A stretch of 64,000 nt of DNA from VGBV01 sp963780395 (GTDB lineage: Bacteria > Actinomycetota > Thermoleophilia > Solirubrobacterales > 70-9). A program made the position numbers and the translations under genes. Position 1 is the stretch's first letter, and every line of letters begins with the position of its first letter. The stretch spans positions 1-64,000 of the forward strand of contig CAWABY010000010.1 in the NCBI GenBank assembly GCA_963780395.1, in the 5' to 3' direction. The notes under the pieces are model-generated. The model searched no databases, was not told where the DNA came from, and worked only from the letters and a program-made list of their open reading frames with translations. Below are positions 44,362 to 53,720 of this stretch, one piece after another.

Positions 44362-44450
44362 CGATGATGGGCCTGGTCGCCCTGGTGGTGGCCGTCGTCA
44401 TCCTGGTCTTCTTCGCGATCGGCTACGTGTTCGGCCTCTTTTTCCTCTGA
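44331..44450 (+). CDS. 39-aa membrane protein
   Basis: MDREARGELLTMMG is followed by LVALVVAVVILVFFAIGYVF and a short end, i.e. one transmembrane helix. ATG 44331 lies in the last 31 bases of folC. A single-pass microprotein of unknown function; its place between folC and a membrane-anchored zinc-ribbon protein may point to a membrane complex. Confidence 0.6.
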   Translation: MDREARGELLTMMGLVALVVAVVILVFFAIGYVFGLFFL

Positions 44451-44508
44451 TTCGCAGGTTGCGGCCCACCCAGGGCGAAGTACGTACACTCGGCGGCTCC
44501 CACTACCC

Positions 44509-45201
44509 ATGCTCGCGATATTCGGCATAGACGGCGGGGCGCTGAGCCTCATCACGCAGCTGCTCGTCCTGTTCCTGATCGTCACCTACCTGGCGCTCAT
44601 CTACTGGACCTACTCGGACGCGAAGCGGCGAATCGAGGACCCGGTCCTGATCGCCTGCGCGACGGCTGCGTCGTTGTTCCCGTTCATCGGCACGATCGTG
44701 TACACGATCCTGCGCCCGCCCGAGTTCCTCGAGGATCGCGAGGAGCGCGAGCTCGAGCTGCGAGCGGCTGAGCTGCGGCTGCGGCAGCTGATCGAGCAGT
44801 CCTGCCCGCACTGCGAGTACCCGATCGAGCGCAACTACCTGCGCTGTCCGAACTGCGAGCGGCGCCTGCGCAACCCTTGCCGCAAGTGCGGCCAGGCCCT
44901 GGACCCGAAGTGGGGAACCTGCCCCTACTGCGAGGCCGAGGTGCGCCGGACCCGCACGGAGCGCACGGAGCGCACGGAGCGCTCGGAGCGCTCGGACCGC
45001 GAGACGCGGCGCAGCGCCCGCGCGAACCGCGACCGAACCACGCGCCCCACGCGCCCGGCCTCGGACCAGCGCTCCGCGAGCTCGACAGAGCGCAGCGACG
45101 GCACCAGCCGCAGGCAGCAGCAGCGCCCGGCCGTCGGCGCCCAGAGCCAGAGCCGCTCCCAGCAGCGCCCGAGCGGCGGCTCGCAGCGCCCCAGCAGCTA
45201 G
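44509..45201 (+). CDS. membrane-anchored zinc-ribbon protein with repetitive basic tail
   Basis: 230 aa. Two N-terminal membrane helices (LITQLLVLFLIVTYLALIYW; PVLIACATAASLFPFIGTIV) precede a helical stretch and two zinc ribbons with CPHC, CPNC, CRKC and CPYC pairs. The C-terminal 80 residues are a disordered Arg/Ser/Gln tail containing TERTERTERSERSDRE, which comes from an 9-base DNA repeat near 44957-44998. A TACACT hexamer lies 18 bases before the ATG. Function unknown. Confidence 0.82.
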   Translation: MLAIFGIDGGALSLITQLLVLFLIVTYLALIYWTYSDAKRRIEDPVLIACATAASLFPFIGTIVYTILRPPEFLEDREERELELRAAELRLRQLIEQSCPHCEYPIERNYLRCPNCERRLRNPCRKCGQALDPKWGTCPYCEAEVRRTRTERTERTERSERSDRETRRSARANRDRTTRPTRPASDQRSASSTERSDGTSRRQQQRPAVGAQSQSRSQQRPSGGSQRPSS

Positions 45202-45208
45202 ATCCGAC

Positions 45209-45613
45209 GTGGAGCGCACGCTCATCCTCGTCAAGCCCGACGCCTTCGAGCGTCGCCTCACCGGAGAGGTGATCGGCCGCTTCGAGCGCAAGGGGATGAG
45301 CCTGGTCGCGATGAAGCTGATGACGGCCGACGAGGACATCGCCAATACCCACTACGCCGAGCACACCGAGAAGCCGTTCTTCGGCGAGCTCGTCAGCTTT
45401 ATCACCGGCGGCCCGCTCGTGGCGATGGTGCTGGAGGGCCCGAACGCGGTCGCGGCGGCTCGGCAGCTGATCGGCGCCACCGACCCGGTCGAGGCCGACG
45501 CCGGCTCGATCCGCGGCGAGTTCGGCACCGAGGTCACCTTCAACCTCGTGCACGGCTCCGATTCCACCGAGTCCGCCGAGCGCGAGATCGGCATCTGGTT
45601 CCCCGAGCTGTAG
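45209..45613 (+). CDS. ndk: nucleoside-diphosphate kinase
   Basis: Transfers phosphate between nucleotides through a phospho-His. MERTLILVKPDAFERRLTGE is the canonical opening; the catalytic His is in NLVHGSDSTESA. 134 aa is the usual length. GTG 45209 is eight bases after the zinc-ribbon stop. The maf gene follows by 11 bases. Confidence 0.97.
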   Translation: MERTLILVKPDAFERRLTGEVIGRFERKGMSLVAMKLMTADEDIANTHYAEHTEKPFFGELVSFITGGPLVAMVLEGPNAVAAARQLIGATDPVEADAGSIRGEFGTEVTFNLVHGSDSTESAEREIGIWFPEL

Positions 45614-45624
45614 GGGGCCTGATC

Positions 45625-46224
45625 GTGAAGGTCGTACTCGCGTCGCATTCTCCGCAGCGCGAGGCGCTCCTGAGTGCGCTCGGCGTCGAGTTCGAGGTAC
45701 AGGAGCCCAGGGTCACCGAGCTGGAGGAGGGCGATCCCCGCGAGATCGTGCTCGAGAACGCCCGCTGGAAGGCCGCCTCGATCGCGGCGATCGAGCCCCC
45801 CGGCACGCTGGTGATCGGCGGCGACACCGAGGTCGCGCTCGACGGCCGCGCGCTCGGCCAGCCCGAGGACGAGGCCGAGGCGCGCGAGCACCTGCGCCTG
45901 CTGACGGCTCGCGAGCACGAGGTCCTGGGCGGCCTGGCGCTGCTCGGTCCCGAGCAGGAGGGCGGGAGCCCGCGAACGCGGGAGGGCGTCGCCGTCAGTG
46001 TCGTGCGATTCGCGGAGTTGGACGACCGCTTGATCGACGCCTACCTCGCCTCGGGGGAGTGGCGCGGGCGCGCCGGCTCCTACGCGATCCAGGGGCTCGG
46101 CTCGGCGCTCGTGGCGGAGGTGCGGGGCGACATCTCGAACGTGATCGGGCTGCCCGTCGGGCTGCTGCTGGAACTGGCGCCGGAGCTGGTTCCCGCTCGG
46201 GGTGCGCCCTTTCAGTCAGCTTGA
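45625..46224 (+). CDS. maf: Maf-family nucleotide pyrophosphatase
   Basis: 199 aa. LASHSPQREALLSALGVEFEV opens the protein (substrate loop S-x-R), then VIGGDTEVALDGRALGQP with the catalytic Asp, GRAGSYAIQGLGSALVAEVRGD and NVIGLPVGLLLELAPELV. Hydrolyses dTTP/UTP or similar non-canonical nucleotides; linked to division control. GTG start at 45625. Confidence 0.94.
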   Translation: MKVVLASHSPQREALLSALGVEFEVQEPRVTELEEGDPREIVLENARWKAASIAAIEPPGTLVIGGDTEVALDGRALGQPEDEAEAREHLRLLTAREHEVLGGLALLGPEQEGGSPRTREGVAVSVVRFAELDDRLIDAYLASGEWRGRAGSYAIQGLGSALVAEVRGDISNVIGLPVGLLLELAPELVPARGAPFQSA

Positions 46225-46335
46225 GGCCGTTCGCTACATTCGTCACTCGTCGCGGCAGGGGCGCCAGGGTCGGCCGCGAATCAGAAGTAGGCGCGATCCA
46301 TTCGGCGCCGAACCGAGACTTTTGAGGACTAGACC

Positions 46336-47190
46336 ATGTATCGCAAGCAGGTTCGCCGCCGCAGAGCGGTGCTGTTGTTGCTGGTCATCGCCTCGCTGAC
46401 TCTGCTCAGCGTCTACTTCCGGGAGGGCGACTCCGGGCCGACGCACCGCATCCAGCGCGGCGTCGCGACGGTGCTGGGACCCTTCGAGGAGGCCGCGGAC
46501 CGGGCGCTGAAGCCCGCCCGCGACTTCGTCAACTGGTTCGACGAGACCTTCGAGGCAAGAGGCGAGAACGAGCGGCTTCGCGACGAGCTGGCGGACGCGC
46601 GCGACCAGCTCGCCCAGGCCCAGACCGACGCCGGCCAGCGCGAGGAGCTGGCCAAGCTGGCCGAGCTGACGGGCGGCGGGTTGATCCCGCCCGGGCACGA
46701 GGGCGTTACCGCCCGGGTGATCGGGCGCTCCCCTACCGTTTGGTACTCGACGGTGACGATCGACAAGGGCACCAGCGCGGGCATCCGCGTCGACGACGCG
46801 GTGGTCGCACCCGACGGCCTCGCCGGCCGCATCAGCGCGACCACCAAGGGCACCTCCCAGGTGACGCTGATCACCGACGCCGACAGCTCGGTCACCGCCC
46901 GTGTCCTGCCCGAGGGCGCGATCGGGGTGGTCGAGCCGGAGGTCGGCGACCCCCGCGACCTGCAGCTCAACTTCGTCCAGCGGGGAGAGGCGATCGCCGA
47001 GAACCAGACCGTGGTCACCGCGGGCTTCGCCAGCGGCAGCCTCGACTCGCTGTTCCCGCCGGGCATCCCCATCGGCCGTGTGACCGAATCCTCGCTCTCC
47101 GAACAGCAGGCCTACCAGCGGGTCCACCTGCGCGCCTTCGCGAACCTCCGCGACATGCAGTTCGTGCAGGCGTTGGTGGAGAGCAAGTGA
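46336..47190 (+). CDS. mreC: rod shape-determining protein MreC
   Basis: 284 aa. One N-terminal membrane helix (AVLLLLVIASLTLLSVYF), a coiled coil (ENERLRDELADARDQLAQAQ) and two beta domains with VIGRSPTVWYSTVTIDKGTS. It scaffolds peptidoglycan synthesis during elongation. GAGG precedes the ATG. A TACATT hexamer at 46235-46240 may mark the promoter of the mre operon, leaving a leader of about 90 bases. The stop overlaps mreD (GTGA). Confidence 0.94.
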   Translation: MYRKQVRRRRAVLLLLVIASLTLLSVYFREGDSGPTHRIQRGVATVLGPFEEAADRALKPARDFVNWFDETFEARGENERLRDELADARDQLAQAQTDAGQREELAKLAELTGGGLIPPGHEGVTARVIGRSPTVWYSTVTIDKGTSAGIRVDDAVVAPDGLAGRISATTKGTSQVTLITDADSSVTARVLPEGAIGVVEPEVGDPRDLQLNFVQRGEAIAENQTVVTAGFASGSLDSLFPPGIPIGRVTESSLSEQQAYQRVHLRAFANLRDMQFVQALVESK

Positions 47191-47744
47191 TCCTGACCCC
47201 GCAGATCTGGGCGCGGCTAGTGGGGCTGGTGCTGCTGACGGCGCTGCTGCAGGTGAGCTTCTTCGCCAAGGTCGAGCTGCTCGGGACCAGCCCCGATGGC
47301 GCCGTGCTGGTAGTGATGGCCATCGGCCTGCTCGGCGGCAGCGTCGCCGGCGCCGTCGGCGGATTCTCGGTCGGGCTGCTGATCGACTGCCTGCTGATGC
47401 AGACGCTCGGGGCATTCGCCGCGGCTCTGATGGCGGTGGGCTACGTCGCGGGGCGCTACCGCGAGAGCGTCGGGCGCCCCGCGCACCGCGCTGTCCCGCT
47501 GCTGGGGGCGGGCTTCACCCTGCTCGGCCTGCTCGCCTTCATCGCGATCCAGGTCGGGACGGGGATCGACGCGGACGTCAGCACCCTGGTCGTGCGCGAC
47601 GCGCTGATCAAGACCCTGCTGGGCGCATTGCTCGCGCTTCCGGTGTTCCTGCTCGTCAGACTTGTGCTGCGGCCGGCGCTGGTCGAGGACCGGCCCGGCG
47701 GGCGCCGCCCGGTGACGCCGCGCACCGCAGAGTCCAGGAGCTAG
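47187..47744 (+). CDS. mreD: rod shape-determining protein MreD
   Basis: 185 aa, five hydrophobic helices; PDGAVLVVMAIGLLGGSVAGAVGGFSVGLLIDCLL is the conserved region. GTG 47187 overlaps the mreC stop. The open frame upstream to 46740 lies inside mreC and is not coding. Membrane partner of MreC and PBP2. Confidence 0.9.
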   Translation: MILTPQIWARLVGLVLLTALLQVSFFAKVELLGTSPDGAVLVVMAIGLLGGSVAGAVGGFSVGLLIDCLLMQTLGAFAAALMAVGYVAGRYRESVGRPAHRAVPLLGAGFTLLGLLAFIAIQVGTGIDADVSTLVVRDALIKTLLGALLALPVFLLVRLVLRPALVEDRPGGRRPVTPRTAESRS

Positions 47745-47749
47745 AGCGC

Positions 47750-49654
47750 ATGTACCGCCATCGTTCCGGAGAAGAGACCCCAGCCAGGAGCCGCCGGCTC
47801 TCGACCCGGGTGACCGTGATCACCGGCATCGCCGTGGCGATCTTCTCGGTCGTCTTTCTGCGGCTCTGGTACCTGCAGGTGCTCTCGGGCGACGACTACC
47901 GGGACCTGGCCAACGACAACCGCGTCCGCGAGGTCCGCGTGCAGGCGCCGCGCGGCGACATCCTCGACCGCGACGGCAAGGTGCTGGTGGCGAACCGCAC
48001 CGACCTCGCCTTGCAGGTGATCCCCGAGGAGCTTCCGAAGCCCGGGCCGGAGCGGCGCGCGGTCAAGCGGGGCCTCGAGAGCGTCACCGGCATGACCCCC
48101 GCCGAGATCGAGCGGGAGATCGTCGAGGTTCGCAAGGTGGCGCCGGCCAGTCCCGTGATCCTCGAGCGCGGGCTGGGCGCCAGCAAGGTCTTCTTCCTGC
48201 GAGAGAACCAGAACCGCTTCCCGGGGGTGACGGTCGAGCGCGTGTTCGCGCGCGAGTACAGGCAGGGCACGATCGGGGCGCACCTGTTCGGCAACGTGGG
48301 CGAGGTAACCGAGGAGCAGCTGGAGCTGCCGCGCTACTCGACCCTCGAGCAGGGGGACGCCGTCGGCCAGTCCGGCATCGAGTACGAGTACGACCGCTTT
48401 CTGCGCGGCAAGGCGGGGTCTGCCCGTACAACGGTTGACGCACTCGGGCAGCCCAAGGGCCAGCTCGCGGGGCAGCCGGCGCGCGCCGGCGACAACGTCC
48501 GGCTCACGATCGACGCCGACCTGCAGGCGGTGGGCGAGGGCGCACTGGGCTCGTTTGGGCTTCCCGGCGCATTCGTCGCGATGGACGTCCGCAACGGCGA
48601 GGTGCTGGCGATGGGATCCACCCCCAGCTTCGACCCGGAGATCTTCACCCGGCCGATCACCCAGCGGCAGTACCAGGCGCTGGTTTCGCGCGAGAACGAC
48701 GCGCCGCTCGCCAACCGGGCGATCCAGGGCGCCTACCCGACGGGTTCGGTGTTCAAGCTGATCACGGGCGTGGCGGCGCTGGAGGAGGGACTGATCACTC
48801 CGGGCGAGATCGTCAACGATCCAGGCGTCTTCCAGGCGCCGGGCGATCCGCTCAAGTTCAAGAACGCCGGCGACGCCGTCTTCGGGCCGATCGACATGAG
48901 CGAGGCCTTCAAGGTCTCCTCCGACGTCTACTTCTACAAGCTCGGCTTCGAGGCTCCCGCGGCCAAGGACGGCGGGGCGATCCAGGACTGGGCGGCCAGC
49001 CTGGGGCTAGGCGAGGCCACAGGGATCGACCTGCCGTCCGAGTCCGAGGGCCTGATCCCGACCCCCGCCTGGCGCAACAAGCTCTACCGCGAGAAGCTCA
49101 CCGACCGCCAGTGGTCGGCGGGCGACAACATCAACCTGGCGGTCGGCCAGGGCGACCTGCAGGCCGACCCGCTGCAGATGGCGGTCGCCTACGGGACGGT
49201 CGCCAACGGCGGCACCGTGGTGCGCCCGCACCTGGCCCAGGGCGTCGAGAGCGTCACCGGTGAGCCGCTGCAGGAGATCAACCCGCCGCCGAAGCGCCAG
49301 GTCGAGATCTCCGAGGAGACCCGGACGACGGTCATGAACGGCCTGCGCCGGGCCGCGATGGAGGCGGACGGCACCTCCTACCCGGTGTTCGGCAACTTCC
49401 CCATAGACGTCGCCGGCAAGACCGGGACCGCCGAGCGCGGCCTCACCGAGGGGGGGTTTCCGCTGCCCGATCAGGCCTGGTACGTCGCCGTGGCGCCCGC
49501 TGACGACCCCAAGATCGTGGTCGCGGTCACGGTCGAGCGTGGCGGCTTCGGCGTCGACTCGGCCGCCCCGGTCGCCGCTCGGATCCTGGAGACGTACTTC
49601 AAGCTCTCGGTGACGCCGGGAGTCGCGGCCTCGCGTCCGGAGACGACCGAATGA
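47750..49654 (+). CDS. mrdA: penicillin-binding protein 2
   Basis: Class B transpeptidase for rod elongation, 634 aa. One N-terminal membrane helix (VTVITGIAVAIFSVVFLRLWYL), a dimerisation domain (APRGDILDRDGKVLVANRT), then the transpeptidase motifs STxK as YPTGSVFKLITG, SxN as SSDVYFYK, and KTGTAE. CAGGAG precedes the ATG. It overlaps rodA by four bases. Confidence 0.95.
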   Translation: MYRHRSGEETPARSRRLSTRVTVITGIAVAIFSVVFLRLWYLQVLSGDDYRDLANDNRVREVRVQAPRGDILDRDGKVLVANRTDLALQVIPEELPKPGPERRAVKRGLESVTGMTPAEIEREIVEVRKVAPASPVILERGLGASKVFFLRENQNRFPGVTVERVFAREYRQGTIGAHLFGNVGEVTEEQLELPRYSTLEQGDAVGQSGIEYEYDRFLRGKAGSARTTVDALGQPKGQLAGQPARAGDNVRLTIDADLQAVGEGALGSFGLPGAFVAMDVRNGEVLAMGSTPSFDPEIFTRPITQRQYQALVSRENDAPLANRAIQGAYPTGSVFKLITGVAALEEGLITPGEIVNDPGVFQAPGDPLKFKNAGDAVFGPIDMSEAFKVSSDVYFYKLGFEAPAAKDGGAIQDWAASLGLGEATGIDLPSESEGLIPTPAWRNKLYREKLTDRQWSAGDNINLAVGQGDLQADPLQMAVAYGTVANGGTVVRPHLAQGVESVTGEPLQEINPPPKRQVEISEETRTTVMNGLRRAAMEADGTSYPVFGNFPIDVAGKTGTAERGLTEGGFPLPDQAWYVAVAPADDPKIVVAVTVERGGFGVDSAAPVAARILETYFKLSVTPGVAASRPETTE

Positions 49655-50850
49655 CAGCACGCCCGCTGACCATGACCTCGCGTCGCGCCTCTTCGCTCGC
49701 CGAGCGGCTCAACCTGCCCTACCTGGACGGCGTCCTGCTCGCCACCGCGGTCGGCCTGATCGGCTTCAGCATCTTCACCCTGTTCGAGTCGACGGGCGAG
49801 GACATCCCCGGCGACCCGCTCTATTTCGTGCTGCGCCAGGCCGTCTACGCGCTGATCGGGATCGCGCTGATGTTCGCGGTCGCGCGGGTGGACTACTCAC
49901 GCTTCCGCGAGCTCCGCGTCGGCATCTACTCGGCGATGATCGCGTCGATCTGCCTGGTGCTCGTGTTCGGAGCCGCCGCGCGCGGGTCGCGGCGCTGGAT
50001 CGAGCTGCCCTACTTCCGCTTCCAGCCCTCGGAGCTCGCCAAGGTGCTGTTGATCGTGGCGCTGGCGGCGTTCGTGATCGAGCACCGGCGACGCGGCGCC
50101 GACTGGCGCTCGACCATGCGGCTACTGGCGATCGGCCTGACCCCGGCCGCGCTCGTGTTCTTGCAGCCCGACCTCGGCACGGGCATCGTGCTGGGGCTGA
50201 TCACGCTGACGATCCTCTTCCTAGTTGGGCTGCCCTGGAGGCACTTCGCCGCGATCGGCTGTGTGGCCGCGCTGCTGGGCGTTTTGGCGCTTGTCGTCGC
50301 CCCGGCCGTCGGTGCCCCTATCCTGAGGGGGTATCAAGAAGAACGACTCACAAGCTTTCTCAACCCGAGCGATGACCCCGGGGACTCGAGCTATCAGCTC
50401 AACCAGAGCAAGATCGCGATCGGCGCCGGTGGCAAGACCGGCCGTGGCGATTCGGCCTCACAGACCGAGCTCGACTTCCTCCCCGAGCGGCATACGGACT
50501 TCATCTTCGCCGTGATCGGGGAACGCTACGGATTTCTCGGGGCAGCTTTCGTTTTGTCCCTTTACGCCCTGCTCGTATGGCGGGCGCTGCGCTTGATGAC
50601 GCTTTCGAAGAACCTCTACGGGACCTTGATCGCAGGCGGCATCGCCGCCATGCTGATGTTCCAGGTCTTCGTCAACGTGGGCATGAATCTGGGGATCATG
50701 CCCGTCACCGGGATCACCCTCCCACTGATGAGCTACGGGGGATCCTCGGTGCTGGTCACCTTCATGGCGATCGGGCTCTTACAGAGCATCCACGTACAGG
50801 CGCAGCTAGCCAGCCGCGACAGCAGGGAACCAACCCCACTGTTGCGCTGA
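49651..50850 (+). CDS. rodA: SEDS-family glycosyltransferase RodA
   Basis: Peptidoglycan polymerase of 399 aa with about ten membrane helices. Motifs GAAARGSRRWIELPYFRFQPSEL, LQPDLGTGIVL and GITLPLMSYGGSSVL are those of the SEDS family. It partners PBP2 encoded just upstream. The start ATG 49651 overlaps mrdA; ATG 49672 is an alternative. Confidence 0.95.
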   Translation: MTARPLTMTSRRASSLAERLNLPYLDGVLLATAVGLIGFSIFTLFESTGEDIPGDPLYFVLRQAVYALIGIALMFAVARVDYSRFRELRVGIYSAMIASICLVLVFGAAARGSRRWIELPYFRFQPSELAKVLLIVALAAFVIEHRRRGADWRSTMRLLAIGLTPAALVFLQPDLGTGIVLGLITLTILFLVGLPWRHFAAIGCVAALLGVLALVVAPAVGAPILRGYQEERLTSFLNPSDDPGDSSYQLNQSKIAIGAGGKTGRGDSASQTELDFLPERHTDFIFAVIGERYGFLGAAFVLSLYALLVWRALRLMTLSKNLYGTLIAGGIAAMLMFQVFVNVGMNLGIMPVTGITLPLMSYGGSSVLVTFMAIGLLQSIHVQAQLASRDSREPTPLLR

Positions 50851-50986
50851 CCTACTCGGAGCCCAAACACACCACAACCCACGCAGGCGCTGCCCACCGA
50901 CTCGGTGGCGACGCGTCGTGCATCGGCGGCCCGTTTCGCGGCCGCCTGGTGTCGGGTTCCGCTCAGCGCGGAAAGGAAACGAGCAA

Positions 50987-52897
50987 ATGAAGAAGGAAAT
51001 CCTCGTAAGCGTCGACCGGGGCGAGACCCGGGTCGCCGTACTCGAGGGCAAAGGAACCCCGGCCCGGGGCAAGGGCAACGGCCGGCGCAAGAAGCCGGCT
51101 CCCGGCGACGACTGGAAGGTGGCCGAGCTCTACGTCGAGCGTCGCGGCCGCCGCTCGATCGTCGGCAACATCTACAAGGGCAAGGTCGACAACGTGCTGC
51201 CGGGGATGGAGGCGGCGTTCGTCGACTTCGGCCTGGAGCGCAACGGCTTCCTGCACGTCGATGAGATCGTGACTGCGGACGGCAAGGCCGCCCCGAAGCG
51301 GGGCCGCGGCCGCGGCCGCAGCATCGCCGAGCTGATCAAGCCCGGCCAGGAGATCGTGGTCCAGGTCGTCAAGGACCCCCTCAAGACGAAGGGCGCGAGG
51401 CTCTCGATGCAGCTTTCGATCGCCGGCCGCTACCTGGTCTACATGCCCCAGGGCGGCGGCATCGGCGTCTCCAAGCGCCTGCCCGACAAGGAGCGCCAGC
51501 GTCTGCGCAAGCTGATCGAAGGCGTGGACATCGGCGGCGGCGGGGTGATCGTGCGCACCGCCGCTCAGGGCGCCAAGAAGCAGGACTTCGTTCGCGAGAT
51601 CGAGTATCTGCACCGCCTCGACGAGGTGGTCGAGCAGCGCGCCAAGAAGGCCGAGGTCGGCCAGATGATCTTCCAGGAGGCAGACCTCTCGATCCGCGTC
51701 GTTCGCGATGTGCTGGTCGAGGAGTTCGAGGGCGCCGTGATCGACGACCCCAAGCAGTACGAGCGCGTGACCAAGTTCCTGCAGCGGACCGCCCCGGAGT
51801 TGGCCGACTCGGTCGAGCTCTACAAGGCGAAGCCCCCGCTGCTGGAGAAGTGGAACGTCGAGGATGCCTTCAAGTCGGTTCTCTCACGACGGGTGGACCT
51901 GCCCTCTGGCGGTTATCTCATGATCGATTACGCGGAAGCTCTCACCGTGATCGACATCAACACCGGCAGCTTCACCGGTCGCGGCAAGGGCCGGCTCGAG
52001 GACACGATCACCAAGGTCAACGTCGAGGCCGCCGAGGAGGTCGTGCGCCAGCTGCGCATGCGCGACATCGGCGGCATCATCGTGATCGACTTCATCGACA
52101 TGGCGCGGGCCCGCAACCGCGACCAGGTGCTGAAGACGCTGCGGACCGCGCTCGACCAGGACAGGACCAAGACCTACGTGGTCGAGGTCTCGCCCCTGGG
52201 GCTGGTGGAGATGACCCGCCAGAACGTCACAGACGGTGTCCGCGAGATCCTCACCAAGCGCTGCCCCACCTGCGACGGCGAGGGGGTCGTCCCCTCCGAG
52301 GAGACGGTCGCGATCGACATCGTTCGCAAGCTCGGCGACGTCGTCGCCGATCAGCCCGATCCCGACGCCTTCCTGGTGCGGGTAAACCCGCGTGTCGCGG
52401 GCGAGCTGCTGCACCCCGAGTCCGGCCTGATCGAGCTCGAGGCCGAAAGCGGCAAGCGCTTTCACTTCAAGGGCGGCGAAGCGCTGCCCCTGGACACGTT
52501 CGCCGTGGAGGAGACGGGCAGCCGCGAGGAGATCGAGCAACAGGCGCTGCCCTTCGGCGTCGGCGACGAGGTGCTGGTCACGATCGAGGAGCCGCACATG
52601 TACAACGTGGACGACGCGATTGCCCGCGTGGACTCCTACATCGTCAGCGTGGCCGGCGGCGGCAGCCACGTCGGCGAGCGCCGTCTGGTCCGGATCGAGG
52701 GCGTAGGCCGCTCCTCGGCTGACGCCTCCCTGCTGGACGGCAACGGAGCCGTCAGTGAGGACGGCGCCGGCGAGAAGCAGAGCGAGGATGACGCGGGCGA
52801 GAAGCTAGAATCGGCCGCCTCCGGCGGGAGCAAGCGCGGCCGTGGAAGCAGAGGCGGCCGCCGACGCTCGCGCGCCGCAGCCACCGAGAAGGACTGA
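50987..52897 (+). CDS. rng: ribonuclease E/G
   Basis: Endoribonuclease for rRNA/mRNA processing, 636 aa. An S1 domain lies in residues about 45-140 (GNIYKGKVDNVLPGMEAAFVDFG), the catalytic DNase-I-like domain has IDYAEALTVIDINTGSFTGRG and GGIIVIDFIDM, and the Zn-link motif is CPTCDGEG. The long C-terminal scaffold of E. coli RNase E is absent; a short basic tail ends it. GAAAGGAAACGAG precedes ATG 50987, identical to the acpP leader. It leads into rplU by 13 bases. Confidence 0.94.
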   Translation: MKKEILVSVDRGETRVAVLEGKGTPARGKGNGRRKKPAPGDDWKVAELYVERRGRRSIVGNIYKGKVDNVLPGMEAAFVDFGLERNGFLHVDEIVTADGKAAPKRGRGRGRSIAELIKPGQEIVVQVVKDPLKTKGARLSMQLSIAGRYLVYMPQGGGIGVSKRLPDKERQRLRKLIEGVDIGGGGVIVRTAAQGAKKQDFVREIEYLHRLDEVVEQRAKKAEVGQMIFQEADLSIRVVRDVLVEEFEGAVIDDPKQYERVTKFLQRTAPELADSVELYKAKPPLLEKWNVEDAFKSVLSRRVDLPSGGYLMIDYAEALTVIDINTGSFTGRGKGRLEDTITKVNVEAAEEVVRQLRMRDIGGIIVIDFIDMARARNRDQVLKTLRTALDQDRTKTYVVEVSPLGLVEMTRQNVTDGVREILTKRCPTCDGEGVVPSEETVAIDIVRKLGDVVADQPDPDAFLVRVNPRVAGELLHPESGLIELEAESGKRFHFKGGEALPLDTFAVEETGSREEIEQQALPFGVGDEVLVTIEEPHMYNVDDAIARVDSYIVSVAGGGSHVGERRLVRIEGVGRSSADASLLDGNGAVSEDGAGEKQSEDDAGEKLESAASGGSKRGRGSRGGRRRSRAAATEKD

Positions 52898-52910
52898 GAC
52901 GAGAAGGAAC

Positions 52911-53327
52911 ATGTACGCGGTAGTCGAGACAGGCGGAAAGCAGTACAAGGTCGAGAAAGGCACCACCCTGCTCGTCGACCGCCTGTCCGCGGACGAGGGC
53001 GCCAAGGTGGACCTGCGCCCCGTCGCCTTCAACGACAAGAAGCTGGTGGTCGGCTCCGACCTCGACAAGGTCAAGGTCGAAGCCAAAGTCGCCGGCCACG
53101 AGCGCGGCCCCAAGATCAGGGTCTTCAAGTACCGCGCCAAGAAGGGCTACCGCAAGCGCCAGGGCCACCGCTCCGAGCTGACCCGGCTCGAGGTGACCGA
53201 GGTCAAGCTCTTGACCAGGAAACCCGCCTCCAGCAAGCCGGCCGCCTCGAGCTCCGGGTCCACCGCCGAGAAGAAGCCGGCCGCGAAGAAGCCGGCGGCG
53301 AGGAAGGAGGGCAAGGATGGCTCATAA
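52911..53327 (+). CDS. rplU: 50S ribosomal protein L21
   Basis: 138 aa. MYAVVETGGKQYKVEKG and KRRQGHR-like KGYRKRQGHRSELTRLEV are canonical. A 35-residue Ala/Lys/Ser-rich tail follows residue 103, which is longer than E. coli L21 (103 aa). ATG 52911 has GAGAAGGA upstream. Its last 11 bases overlap rpmA. Confidence 0.97.
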   Translation: MYAVVETGGKQYKVEKGTTLLVDRLSADEGAKVDLRPVAFNDKKLVVGSDLDKVKVEAKVAGHERGPKIRVFKYRAKKGYRKRQGHRSELTRLEVTEVKLLTRKPASSKPAASSSGSTAEKKPAAKKPAARKEGKDGS

Positions 53328-53571
53328 GAAGGGCCTCGGCTCCAGCCGAAACGGCCGCGACTCCAAGCCCAAGTACCTGGGCGTCAAGGTCTTCTCGGGC
53401 CAAACGGTCGCCGGCGGCGAGATCATCGTGCGCCAGCGCGGTACTCGTTTTCGCCCCGGCGACGGCGTCGGCCTGGGCCGCGACCACACGATCTTCGCCA
53501 AGCGGCCGGGCGTGGTCCGCTTCGACAGCGGCCGCCGCGGCCGCACGATCTCCGTCGTAGACGGCGAGTAA
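53317..53571 (+). CDS. rpmA: 50S ribosomal protein L27
   Basis: 84 aa, starting MAHKKGLGSSRNGRDSKPKYLGVK without a processed N-terminal extension, then IIVRQRGTRFRPGDGVGLGRDHTIFA. It overlaps rplU by 11 bases. In most genomes obgE follows directly; here a convergent gene intervenes. Confidence 0.97.
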   Translation: MAHKKGLGSSRNGRDSKPKYLGVKVFSGQTVAGGEIIVRQRGTRFRPGDGVGLGRDHTIFAKRPGVVRFDSGRRGRTISVVDGE

Positions 53572-53652
53572 GACCGCCGCCGCGGGCCGTTTGGTCAGTT
53601 GACCGTGCACTAGCACGGCAAAGCGACCAATCGGCCTCCACCGGGCTGGAAC

Positions 53653-53701
53653 GGGGGCCCCTTCGGAGCCCCCGGGAGCGGGGGCCCGGGGCCCCCGCTC
53701 C
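53653..53701. terminator. strong double hairpin after rpmA
   Basis: A GGGGGC/GCCCCC hairpin (53653-53673) is followed by a perfect 12-bp stem with a 3-base loop (53675-53701; arms begin GGAGCGGGGGCC). It lies between rpmA and a convergent gene and probably terminates both. No T run is present. Confidence 0.6.
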
Positions 53702-53720
53702 GTCCGAGCTCCAACCTCGC

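Noticed and set aside
44955..45000. CRISPR-like repeat
   Set aside because: The short GCACGGAGC/GCTCGGAGC tandem is a coding repeat inside the zinc-ribbon gene, with no spacers.
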